Assembly (NCBI GenBank): GCA_965222725.1
Contig: OZ244969.1
Location: 5,518,001 to 5,582,000, forward strand
DNA: 64,000 bases
Reading direction: 5' to 3'
Source: GCA-2748575 sp965222725
GTDB taxonomy: Bacteria; Pseudomonadota; Gammaproteobacteria; Pseudomonadales; Ketobacteraceae
This document shows positions 35,916-47,300 of this stretch, piece by piece. The position numbers were made by a program, and so were the translations under genes. How positions within the stretch are numbered: the first letter of the stretch is position 1; every line of letters starts with the position of its first letter. The notes below the pieces were generated by a model, which was given only the letters and a program-made list of their open reading frames with translations, did not search any database and was not told the origin of the DNA.

Positions 35916-35970
35916 AGAACAGATAACACCGGGACGCTGATATTTTATGCGTCCTTTTTTAAGGCTCAAC

Positions 35971-35990
35971 ACATCTACATTTCTAGTTAT
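35971..35990. promoter_or_regulatory. candidate ArsR operator, copy 2
   Basis: ACATCTACATTTCTAGTTAT matches copy 1 (35589-35608) at 16 of 20 bases and lies 12 bases before the permease ATG at 36003, within the 75-base gap after the regulator. This suggests separate control of the permease. Confidence 0.6.
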
Positions 35991-36002
35991 TTGGATATTA
36001 AT

Positions 36003-37022
36003 ATGAAAACATCACTGACCATCACCGCACCCGGCTCCGGATTCACTTTCAAGATAGATCCGGTATGGCTTGCCATCCTGCTGATCGCGGCTGCTGTTAT
36101 CGCGGCCGATACCTCCCAAAGTCTGGCCAGTGCAGAGTTCGTAGCCCGCACACTGCTATTAATGGCGCCGCTGATTGTGCTGGCAGCTGCAGCCGGTGCC
36201 TATAGCAAGGCAACGGGACTCGACAACCAGATCAGCCGGGTATTTTCACAAAGTCCTGCCAAAGGCGTGATCCTGGCCAGTGTGTTCGGTGCGCTTTCGC
36301 CGTTTTGTTCCTGCGGTGTGATTGCACTGGTTGCCGGCATGTTACGGGCGGGCGTGCCACTGGGGCCGGTGATGGCATTCTGGATTGCATCCCCCATTAT
36401 GGATCCGCAAATGTTTGTGCTGACAAGTGCCGTGCTGGGCATTCCTTTTGCGCTAGCCAAAACACTGGCGGCTATTTCCATGGGTCTGCTGAGTGGCCTG
36501 CTGGTTAATGCCGCCACCGCCCGGGGCCGGTTACTGCAGCCGCTAAAACCCGACCGCCAGAGCGGCGCTGGATTACCACCATTAACCCGGCCGGTCTGGC
36601 GTTTCTGGAATGATCCACAACGCGCTTACGGATTCCGTAGTGAAACCTTCAACACCATGCTGTTTCTGTTCAAGTGGCTGACGCTGGCGTTTTTACTGGA
36701 AAGCCTGATGCTGGCCTACATACCCACTGAATGGATCCACCAACTGGGTGCCGGCGAATGGTGGTCTATCCCTGCGGTGATTCTTTTCGGCGCTCCGCTT
36801 TATTTGAATGGCTATGCCGCCATTCCGCTGGCCTCGGGCCTGCTGGAACAAGGCATGCTGCCCGGCGCTGCGCTGGCATTTTTAGTGGGTGGCGGAGTCA
36901 CCAGCATTCCTGCGGCCATGAGCGTTTATGCACTGGTGCGTCGCCCCATTTTTTTTACCTACCTCGCCCTTGGCACCGGCGGGGCATTGTTGGCTGGCAT
37001 CCTTTTTCAGCTTGCCCAGTAA
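36003..37022 (+). CDS. ArsP-type (PF03773) permease
   Basis: 339 aa from ATG 36003 (the frame opens at TTG 35991). About eight membrane helices. The family signature SPFCSCGVIALVAGMLRAGV, with Cys-x-Cys, and the following ASPIMDPQMF motif identify the PF03773 permeases; characterised ArsP members export organoarsenicals. A repeat of the half-structure is visible, with TSIPAAMSVYALV in the second half. The ArsR-like regulator upstream supports a toxic metal or metalloid substrate, though the exact ion is not shown. Confidence 0.87.
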   Translation: MKTSLTITAPGSGFTFKIDPVWLAILLIAAAVIAADTSQSLASAEFVARTLLLMAPLIVLAAAAGAYSKATGLDNQISRVFSQSPAKGVILASVFGALSPFCSCGVIALVAGMLRAGVPLGPVMAFWIASPIMDPQMFVLTSAVLGIPFALAKTLAAISMGLLSGLLVNAATARGRLLQPLKPDRQSGAGLPPLTRPVWRFWNDPQRAYGFRSETFNTMLFLFKWLTLAFLLESLMLAYIPTEWIHQLGAGEWWSIPAVILFGAPLYLNGYAAIPLASGLLEQGMLPGAALAFLVGGGVTSIPAAMSVYALVRRPIFFTYLALGTGGALLAGILFQLAQ

Positions 37023-37062
37023 AACCATTACAGAACTTTATGATTGAAAGGACTACTCCAAA

Positions 37063-38280
37063 ATGACAACGACACGCACAACCACGCCCCCGTCCATAAG
37101 TACAGCCACAGACACAACCGCTCAGATGAATAAGAAGCCTCTGTTTATCGGGCTTGCCGCCCTGCTGCTGTTATTAACACTGGCGGGTTATGTTGTACCC
37201 AAGTTATTGCTGTTCAACGACCGCCTGGTTAACTGGAATTTCGGCCATATGGAATGGATTTTTCCCTACAGAACCATTACCGACGGCAATCCAGCCAATG
37301 TACTCCCCAGGCAGTACACGGATATCGGAGAAACATTCAATTTCATGGGAAAAGAAACCAGCCTGGATACATTCTTTGAGAAAACACGTACCAATGGTTT
37401 ATTGATTATCAAAAATAATCAGGTGGTTTTTGAACACTACCTGAATGGCTATGATGCCGACAGCCGGTTTACCTCTTATTCCGTGGCAAAATCCATGGTC
37501 GGTACGCTTGTGGGAATAGCGGTAAAAGAGGGTGTTATTCGTTCGCTTGACGACAGTCTGCAGACTTATTCTGCCGTATTAAAAGGCACCCCCATGGGCA
37601 AGGCCACGATTCAGGAGGTGCTGAATATGTCCTCAGGGGTTGCGTTTTCCGAACGCTATGAAGACAAATCATCGGATGTCATCAAAATCTTTGATGAGAT
37701 GTTTTTACTCTTCCGGGGGATTGAGTCAGTGGCAGCCGGCTTTGATCGTGAATCTTCGGACACACGGAAATTCCACTATGCCAGTATCAACACCCAGTAT
37801 CTGTCTATGGTGCTGGAAGGCGCCTATGGCAAAGACCTGAATGAAATTCTGGCCAGGCACATGCTGACAGAAGACAGAATGAAAAGGCCGGTCTCCATTC
37901 TGGCGGATATGCACCGTCAGGCGCTGGGTTTCTGGGGAGTCAACGCCACACTGGAAGACTTTGGTAAATTCGGCATCTTCATGCGTGATGAAGTAAAACA
38001 ACCGCAACGCCTGTCCCCTGCGTGGATTGAGCAAACACGCAATCCCACAGAAAGCATTCGCCAGGCGCCGGCCATTTATGGCGACTGGGGTTACAGTAAC
38101 CACTGGTGGTTACCCAAAGAATCTACCGGTGATTTTTCAGCGATTGGTATCTGGGGGCAGTTTGTTTACATCAACCCCGAAGAGAACGTGGTGATTGTCA
38201 AAGCAAGTGCAGACCGCCAGTTTAAAGCACATGAATTTGCGACAATCGAAGTGTTCAGACAGATGGTAGACCGGTTGTGA
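37063..38280 (+). CDS. serine hydrolase, beta-lactamase/class C PBP-like
   Basis: 405 aa. An N-terminal membrane helix (about 26-46) follows a Thr-rich cytoplasmic start. The catalytic S-x-x-K motif is SVAKS, inside FTSYSVAKSMVGTL, with a Tyr-containing second motif near YASINTQYLSM. Many such proteins (PF00144) are esterases or peptidases rather than beta-lactamases. It should be anchored in the inner membrane facing the periplasm. It starts 40 bases after the permease and may be co-transcribed with it. Confidence 0.88.
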   Translation: MTTTRTTTPPSISTATDTTAQMNKKPLFIGLAALLLLLTLAGYVVPKLLLFNDRLVNWNFGHMEWIFPYRTITDGNPANVLPRQYTDIGETFNFMGKETSLDTFFEKTRTNGLLIIKNNQVVFEHYLNGYDADSRFTSYSVAKSMVGTLVGIAVKEGVIRSLDDSLQTYSAVLKGTPMGKATIQEVLNMSSGVAFSERYEDKSSDVIKIFDEMFLLFRGIESVAAGFDRESSDTRKFHYASINTQYLSMVLEGAYGKDLNEILARHMLTEDRMKRPVSILADMHRQALGFWGVNATLEDFGKFGIFMRDEVKQPQRLSPAWIEQTRNPTESIRQAPAIYGDWGYSNHWWLPKESTGDFSAIGIWGQFVYINPEENVVIVKASADRQFKAHEFATIEVFRQMVDRL

Positions 38281-38309
38281 AGACAGACATAGTCAATCGC
38301 ACACTGCAA

Positions 38310-41300
38310 TCAAAAATGATATTGAGTGCCCATGCCGACCATACTTTCCGTACTGTCATCCATTGATACCAGCTGCACTTGCAAGGTTAAATGGAACTGC
38401 TCATAAACAGGGTAACTGACTCCGGCGCCGATCAGTGCGTCGGTGCCGGAGTCTTCCACGTCAAAGCGTTCATTGCCCAGGGTTACATCATAATCCCCTT
38501 CCCAATTCCACAGGCCCAGCTTGAAAAAAGCATGAGCACGCTCATCCAGTTTAAAACGATATTTTCCACCCAGGTAGAATCCGTCACCGGACAGGGGATA
38601 CTCATTACTGATCAGATCGCGCAGATCATTCAGGTTCGCGGTTACGCCACTGACTTCAACCTTGATGGTGCCCCAGTCCAGATACCCAATTTCGGCAGAC
38701 CAGTGCTCATTGATATCGTAACCCGCAATCAGGTTAAACCCGGTACGACTGGTTTCAGATTCCACTTCGCCCTGCTGAGTAACGGCATCCAGTTTTTTCC
38801 CGAAGCTGCTTTCGCTCCAGGAGCTGTTCACTTTACCCAGCACGACTTCTGCATACAGGTTCTCACTATCCCATTGCCAGGCATGGGCAGGCTTGGCTGA
38901 CAACAGAAAGCTGCCAGCCAATGCCATACACACCATGGGCAATCCGATGCGGCCGATCAGTTGCTGGGTGTATCTGCGTTGCCAGGCCAGTACACCCAAC
39001 GCCAGCAATAGCAGATAGCCCATACTGCCGCCGGACGATCCGCCACCTTTGACAGACACTTCCACATCGCCGAACACGCCGGACAGTGCACCGGTATTGG
39101 TGTTGTCTTCCGGCGCCGTTTCCAGCGCGGCAGAGCTAAGACGTGCCACCAGTGATTTATTCTGCACCCCGGATTCACCCCGCAGCACAAAATCGAAACG
39201 GCGTGATTCACCGGAATCAAAGGTCGCCAGGCTACAGCGAATCAACTGATCCTCTGGCTGGATGCAATCGGCTGCCAGTGACTCCACCGACAAGCCACTG
39301 GGCAACTGAATCCGTACCAGCACATCTTCCACCCTTTCATCACCCAGGTTTTCAATGGTCAGTGAGTAACGGAAACGGTAATCACTGTCGCTCAGGGATT
39401 CGATTTCAGAGCTGGCCCGCAAATCTGTTGTGGTACCGATATCGCCATCACCGGTGGAGATGAATACATCCACAGTGTCTTCGCCGTCATCGTATATCAG
39501 AACATCCGCCAGACCATCGCCATTCAAATCATCCGTCAGACTCAGTGCGGATGTTTTGGAAATGACGGTGCCTTTGGGCGTAAAGCTGTTCACCGTACCA
39601 CTACCCAGATAGATCTGATGAGTATCATTTTCGTTGGTTACCATCAGATCCGGCTCACCATCGCCGTTAAAGTCGCCGACATCAACATTACTGGAGCTGG
39701 CGCCACCCAGGGTAGCCACGGACTCCAGCTCATCACCGACAGTAACGGCAAGCACATTAACCGCGGTAGCATCGGCACTGTCATCGGTGTGCGTATTACC
39801 TGCCACCACCTCTTCTTCGCCATCGCCATCCAGATCCACTACTTGCAGTGATGAAACATTCGGTATGTTCAGCTGGAAGGTGGAGGTTACCAGTGCCTCG
39901 GCTCGCACCAGAAGGTCCTGCGCCCAAACCAAACCGCTGGGCTCTGCCAGTTCATCAATGGTGTAATTCAACAGATAAACAGCGCTGTTACTGCTTAACA
40001 CCACCCGGCCACTCCAGGCTGCACTGCTGTCGCGATTCAGTACGGCAAAGTGGCGTATAAAGGCGGGCGCATTCAACACATAGGGCCTGTCATTGATCAC
40101 CCCATTCTGGTTTTCGTACACATACAGGGTTGCGCCGTTACCACCGATCAGAATTTCGGGGAAGGTATCGTCGTTAAGATCCTGAACAATAGCCCGACTG
40201 CCCTGGGCAAAGTCAGTATTCAAGGCGTCTTCGGTGAACACCAGTCCGCCCTGATTGTAGTAAATGCCGGAAGCTGCTCCACTGCTGTTCACTACAATAA
40301 TATCGTTCAGGGTATCGTTATTCAGATCCGCCACGATAATGGCTTCGGTTTCACCGTTATTGGTAATCTCGCCAATTTCCTCAGCAGTACCGGTGTCCAG
40401 ATCGTAATCCAGCAATTTCACGCTATTACCCTGATTGGTTCCGGCCACCAGCTCCTTGGCCACATCCGGTAACAACTGCATACTGGCAATGGCGGTGGCT
40501 TCACTCAGATTAAACTGATCATTGCCCTGAGCAACCACGGCTTCACCAATACTGGCATCGGTCACTCTGGCTTTCAGTTGTTCGCTGTCCTGATCAAACA
40601 GTCTGAGCGTCGCCACCACATCACCCACAGCGGTGGGCGCGAGATTCAACTGCCATGACACACTGCCGCTAACCGCCAGATTCACAGGACATTGCCAGCG
40701 ATTGGTGCTGACAAAACTGCAGCCGGTTAATGTTGCGTTTGCGCTTCCGGTCAGTCTGACGGACAGAGAACCGTTACTGAACGCAGGGCCACTGAGGTGG
40801 CTCAGGGTAATTCCCAGTGCGATATCATCACCCACCACGGCCGGTGTGCCATCCCACAGCGTACTGATCTGGATCTGGGCTTGTTCGCGGGCCACCACGT
40901 CGATTGTAAAATTCTGTGGCACGCTGAACTCACCATCACTGGCCACCAGGGTAATATTTTCAGTACCCGTGGTATCCAGCGGTGCAGTACCACTGAGTAA
41001 ACCGTTACGCAAGGTCAGCCAGTCGGGCCCGCTCTGGATGCTGATCTGAGCCTGACTGTCCGGGTCGGTTGCCGCCACCTGGTAACTGAAAACCTCGCCC
41101 TGAACCACCATGGTTTGCGTTGGCGTGGTGGTAAACTGTGGCGCTTCATTCACAGGATTGATGGTGAAAGTCACCGTAGCAACAGCACTGTTTGCCATGC
41201 CATCGCTGATGCGATAGGTAAAGCTGTCGGTAGCGCTTTCCCCACCATTATGCTGATAGCTGAAGGTACCATCCGGATTAAAGCTGAAGCTGCTGGCACG

Positions 41301-44300
41301 CCTTGGTGATGTCACCAGCGTTGCCTGTATCGCATTGCCATCAACATCCACATCATTCACCAGCACACCATCCAGGGCGCTGGTGTTGAGCAAGTCACCC
41401 TCATCCAGGGAATAGCTGTCGTTATTGGCAACAGGGGCATCATTGGTATTCACCACAGTAAGGTCGAATGCTGTCAGACTGGCTGTGGCTTCGCCGTCGT
41501 CCACTGTCAGGGTAATGTTGTTGTACACACCCACATTGCTGTTATCCGGAATACCACTGATTTCACCGGTGGCACTATCCAGGTTCAACCAACCGGGCAG
41601 ATTGGTGGCAGTGACAGTCAGGGTATCCTCATCCTGATCACTCAGCGTGGGTACAAAGCTGTAGGCGCTGTCTTCCAGTACGCTGGTATCCGGAGTTCCC
41701 GATATGACAGGGTCTGCATTCACATGATTCACTGTAATACTGACAGTTGCGCTGGTGGAAGTTCCTCCGAGGTTATCAGTCACCTGATAAGTAAAGTTGT
41801 CGCTACCATCAAAGTTCACATCCGGCGTGTAGGTAACGGTATTGTCCGGGTTCACCAACACACTACCATTGGCAGCCAGCATATCGATGCTCAATGAAGC
41901 CAGCGTACCATCCACATCGGAATCATTGTCCAGCGGGCTGATCACAACACTGCTGTCTTCATCCACCACGGCGATATCATCCACGGCCACCGGATTATCA
42001 TTCACAGCATTAATCGTGATAGAGACCGTGGCCACATTGGAAGTGCCCGCTTCATTATCCTGTACCTGATAACTGAAACTGTCGTTACCATTAAAATTTT
42101 CATCGGGTGAATAGGTGACTGTGCCATCGGCATTATCGGTCAGCTGACCATTCACAGGCTGGCTGGTAATGCTCAGGGTGCTGGCATCCAACGTGCCGTC
42201 ACCATCGCTGTCGTTGGCCAGAGGGCTGATGGTGACATCGGTGTCTTCATCCGTCTGAACGGTGTCATCGTTGGCAATGGGATCATCATTCACCGATTGA
42301 ATGGTCAGGGTAACGGTAACCGTATTGGATTCTGCGTTATCCGGATCTGTCAGTTTATAGGTAAAGCTGTCGTTACCGTTAAAGTCCGCATCCGGCGTGT
42401 AGACAAAGGCACCGCTGTTAATCACCACGTTACCCTGAGTGGGGGTATCCACCACCACCAGCGTCAGGTCGGCATTAACGTTATCGACATCGCTGTCGTT
42501 ACCTTTGGCATTAATGGTGTGGGCGGTATCTTCCAGTAACACAGCCGTATCCGCCACTGCAACCGGCGCATCGTTAACCGCATTCACGGTAATACTGACG
42601 GTAGCAGCGTTAGATGTGCCGCTGCTGTCGTCCTGCACCACATAGGTAAAGCTGTCATTACCGTTATAGTTACTGTTGGGTGTGTAGGTCACCACACCGC
42701 TCACAGCATCCACGCTGGTGCTGCCGTTGGTGGCATCAGTCATAATGGACACGCTGGTGGCATCGAGCGTGCCATCCAGATCACTGTCATTGGTCAGCAC
42801 CGAAATGGCCACTGCCGTGTCTTCATCAGTGCTGGTACTGTCATCACTGGCCGTGGGCAAATCGTTCACGCTGGTGACATTTACAATCACAGTCGCGGTA
42901 TTGGATGTAGCTCCGGTAGTGTCATCAATGGTGTAGGTAAAACTGTCACTGCCGTTGAAGTTGGCATCGGGGGTATAAATAATCTCACCCGCAGACACTA
43001 CGGCAGAGCCATCGTTCGGGCCCGTTACCACTGCCAGAGAACTGGTGTCCACACTGTCGCCGGCATCAATATCAGAATCGTTGCCGGCCACATTAATGGA
43101 CACGGCCGTATCTTCGGCGGTGCTGGCCATATCATTGGTGGCCACCGGTGCATCATTCACGGCATTAATGGTCAGGGTTACCGTTGCCGTTACCGAACTG
43201 CCACCCTGTAAATCCTCCACGGTGTAAGTGAAAGAATCGCTACCATTGTAATCCGCATCCGGGGTGTAGGTTACAAACCCGTTGGCGGTGTTCACACTGG
43301 TGCTGCCGTTGGCCGGGCCGCTGGTTACTGTCACACTGGCAGGGTTAAGGGTACTGTCTTCATCACTGTCGTTGGCCAGAACATCAATAGCCACAGCGGA
43401 ATCTTCGTCAGTGGTGGCGGTGTCGTCACCTACCTGTGGCAGGTTATTATCCAGGGTAAAGTTCCAGGACGTGGTATCGCTGATGCCCGCATACAGGTTA
43501 CCCGCTGTATCCTGAACAGCCTGGTTACCGATCTGAACATAGTAGCTTTCGGTAGGCGTAAAGTTATTGGGGTTGATAGTCACGGTGGTGCCGCTCACAG
43601 TAACATCGGCGTCGCCCACGGCCAGTGACTGATACAACGAGCTGTCACTGCTGAGGTACAGATCAAAGCTGTTGTTGGCACCGCTGGCCGCCGCAATGTT
43701 TTCGTTAAAGGTAATCACAAGATCATCATCGTACTGCACCGCCGCTGCACCATCAGCGGGTGAAAGCGTTGACACGGTGGGGGCCGCTGTATCCACCGTA
43801 ATGCTCAATGCTGCTGATGAAGCACTGGCATTACCCGCCACGTCGGTGGCGGTAAAGGTAATGCTATGGGTAGCATCCGTTAAACCGGTGGCCGTCAGGT
43901 TCCAGTTGCCGGAACCATCTGCAGTGGTACTGCCCAGGGCACCGTCCTGATCACTGCTCACCGCAACCGTTGCATTGGCTTCAGTGCTGCCGGTCAAATC
44001 CGGGGTTGCATCATTGGTAATGTCATCACTATCGGACACACCGGAATCACTGCTGCTATACATATCAGCGTCAGCCGGTGTGGCCGGTGCCGTGGCATCA
44101 ATCGTCACACTTAGCGCAGCAGAGGCTCCGGAAGCATTACCCGCGGCATCTGTTGCGGTGGCAGTGATACTGTGGGTGGCTTCGCTCAAGGCGCTGCCAG
44201 GGGTGAAACTCCAGTTACCGGTTCCATCGGCACTCACAGAACCCAGCGCACCATCCTGATCACTGCTTACTGCCACCGTTGCGTTGGCTTCGGCCGTACC

Positions 44301-47300
44301 GGAAAGGGTTGGTGTGGTATCGCTGGTAATATTATCGCTGTCGGAACTTCCGGTATCACTGGCAGCATCCAGATCCGGCGCGTCCGGTGCCGAAGGCGCG
44401 GTAGTATCCACCGTAAAGCTGGTAATCGTTAAGGCGGTACTGGCATTGCCGGCACCGTCAGTTACGGTGAGGGTACAATCGCTGTAATCACCATCCGCTA
44501 ACGCAGTGGTGTTATCGGTTTGCGTTAACGTAATGGTGTGGTTACCGGTACTGGCAAGGGTGGTGCTGGAACTGGTTCCGCAGCTGCCACCCACACTCAG
44601 GGTTCCGGTTTCGGTGGTGGAAAACGTGTAATCCGGCGTGGTGTCGCTGGCGGGTGTGGGTACCGCTGTTACTTCGGCCAGTGTGGGCACTTCCGTATCA
44701 ATCACCAGCGCCTTGTTCGCACCCAGCGAATTGGCGGCACCCGGCGTTGCCAGTGTCAGGCTGGCAGGGTTGCCGCTGGCATCGTTAATAGTGCCACTGT
44801 TCAACGCCAGCGCGCTGGTGCCGGTGTAATCAAGATCACTACTGGTATCACCTGCCTGCACGGTATAAGTAAAGGTTAAGGTGGTGCCTCCACTGCCGCT
44901 GCTGTAATCCACCACCTGATCGGTAGTACCGGTTTCCAGAGTGAGTTGCGGCGTGCCGCTAACAGTCACGGAATCACTGAACACCACCTGGATACTGATA
45001 CTGTCGCCCGCGTTATAACTGCCATTGGCGGTGCTGGAAGTTACCGAACTCACCGAGGGTACACTCACGTCGGTAGTGGCATTGCTGGTATCGGCCTGCG
45101 TTGTCTGGTTACCGGCGTTATCCGTTGCACTGAAGCTGGCGTTAAGATTCGAACCGGAAGTGGAACCCGCCGTCAGCGTATACGTGGCACTCCAGGTATC
45201 GCTACTGTTACTGGCAGCCACTGCAGCACCGCCACCAAAGGCAGAAAAATCGACGGAAACGGCTGCCACGGTATCGCTGTTATTGTCACCGCTGGCAGTG
45301 TTGTCCCAGGATGCGGTTACCGTGTCACCCAGAATAAAGGCCCCGCCGCTGCCGCTGGCGCCGGACAATGACAGATTGCCATCGGTTACCGTCAGCGCCT
45401 GATTGTCTACTGTCGCGTTGGTTGTGTCTGCAGTCGTTATGGTATTACCGGCGTTATCAGTGGCGGTAGCGGAAACGTTCACATTGGTGCTGTCAATCGC
45501 ACCGGCCACAATGGTGTAGGTGGCAGTCCAGGTGTCACTGCTGTTACTGGCTGCTACAGCCGCACCGCCGCCGAAAGCGGAAAAATCCACTGTCACACTG
45601 GCAACCGTATCACTGTTGTTGTCACCACTCGCGGTGTTATCCCAGGTGGCAGTGACCGTATCCCCGGTAATGAACGCACCACCAGTGCCACTGCCACCGG
45701 AAATGGACAGGTTGCCATCGGTAAGAATGGGCGCGGTATTATCCAGCGTCAGGTTCGAGCTGTCCGCGATGGTGGTGGTATTGCCCGCATTATCCGTTGC
45801 TGTGACAGAAGCATTCAGATTGGTGGCATCTATCGCACCGGCTGTGACCGTATAGCTGGCCGTCCAGGTGTCGCTGCTGTTGCTGGCTGCTACGGCCGCA
45901 CCACCGCCAAAGGCAGAAAAGTCCACTGTCGCACTGGCGACCGTATCGCTGTTGTTATCACCTGTTGCCGTGTCATCCCATTCAACCGTTATAGTGTCAC
46001 CGGTGATATAGGCACCACCAGTGCCGGTTCCGGTGGAGGTGATGCTGATGCCGGCATCAGACAGTGTGGGCGCCACGTTATCCGCCGTGGCATTGGTTGT
46101 ATCAGCAGTTGTAGTGCTGTTACCGGCATTATCGGTAGCCGTGGCAGAAATGTTCAGGTTGGTGCTATCGATCGCACCAGCAACCAGGGTGTACGTGGCC
46201 GTCCAGGTATCGCTGCTGTTACTGGCTGCCACAGCCGCGCCACCACCAAACGCAGAGAAGTCCACCGTCACACTGGAAACCGTATCACTGTTGTTATCAC
46301 CGCTGGCGGTATCATCCCAGGTAGCAGTTACGGTATCACCCGTAATAAAAGCACCGCCGGTACCACTGGCACCACTAATGGACAGATTGCCATCCGTTAC
46401 CACAGGCGCCTGATTATCGACAGTGGCATTGGTTGTGTCAGCGGTGGTATCGGACCCACCGGCACTGGTGGCCGTTACGCTGACGTTCAGGTTGGTACTG
46501 TCAATGGCGCCCGCCGTAATCGTGTAAGTTGCCGTCCAGGTATCACTGCTGTTGCTGGCTGCTACCGCCGCGCCACCGCCAAAGTCTGAGAAGTCCACGG
46601 TAACCGCGGTAATCCCTGAGTTATTGTCGCCGCCTGCCGTGTTGTTCCAGAATACGGTGACTGTATCACCCGTCACATAGACACCACCGGTGCCACTGCC
46701 GCCGCCAATGGAAATGTTGCCGTCGGTTACTGTGGGCACCAACAGGGATGTAATATCCGTGCTGTTAACAGCGGTAAGCCCCCCTGATGTTGCTCGCAAC
46801 GCGATGGTATCGGTTACCGCATTATTGGTGTAAGTCAAAGCCAGTCCGGTGTAAGTGGCAACACCACTGCCGGGCGTTAAGGTAACCGTGGTGCCGGAAC
46901 CATCGCTGTCGCCCGTGCCGCTCAGGCTGTTAACGGTGCCGTCTACCGTGCCGTCATTGGGATCAGTCACAGACAGTGCAATATCGGTACTGTAACCGGT
47001 ATCCACCAGATCGTTTGCATCCAGTGCAGAAACTATCGGCACTGTGGTAAAAGAAGTCGCATTACCGCTTTCGATGGATGTGGGCGCGGGCTCAGTACTG
47101 AAGGTCAGTTTGGTGGCTACTACATCAGCAGTGACGGCATTGGCATCCACCGTCGCCAAGTTCGTGCCTGTGCCATCATCATCGTTGCCGGTTAACGTAA
47201 AGGACTGTTGATCAGCAGTGGCGGTATAAGCCACATCGGTAAAAGTGGCCACACCACTAACGGCTGTAATATCCACATCGCCCGACAAAGTCCCGGCGCT

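Noticed and set aside
37063..38280. True antibiotic beta-lactamase
   Set aside because: The S-x-x-K site is present but the protein has an N-terminal membrane anchor and the overall sequence is of the broad PF00144 hydrolase kind; no resistance gene context was seen.
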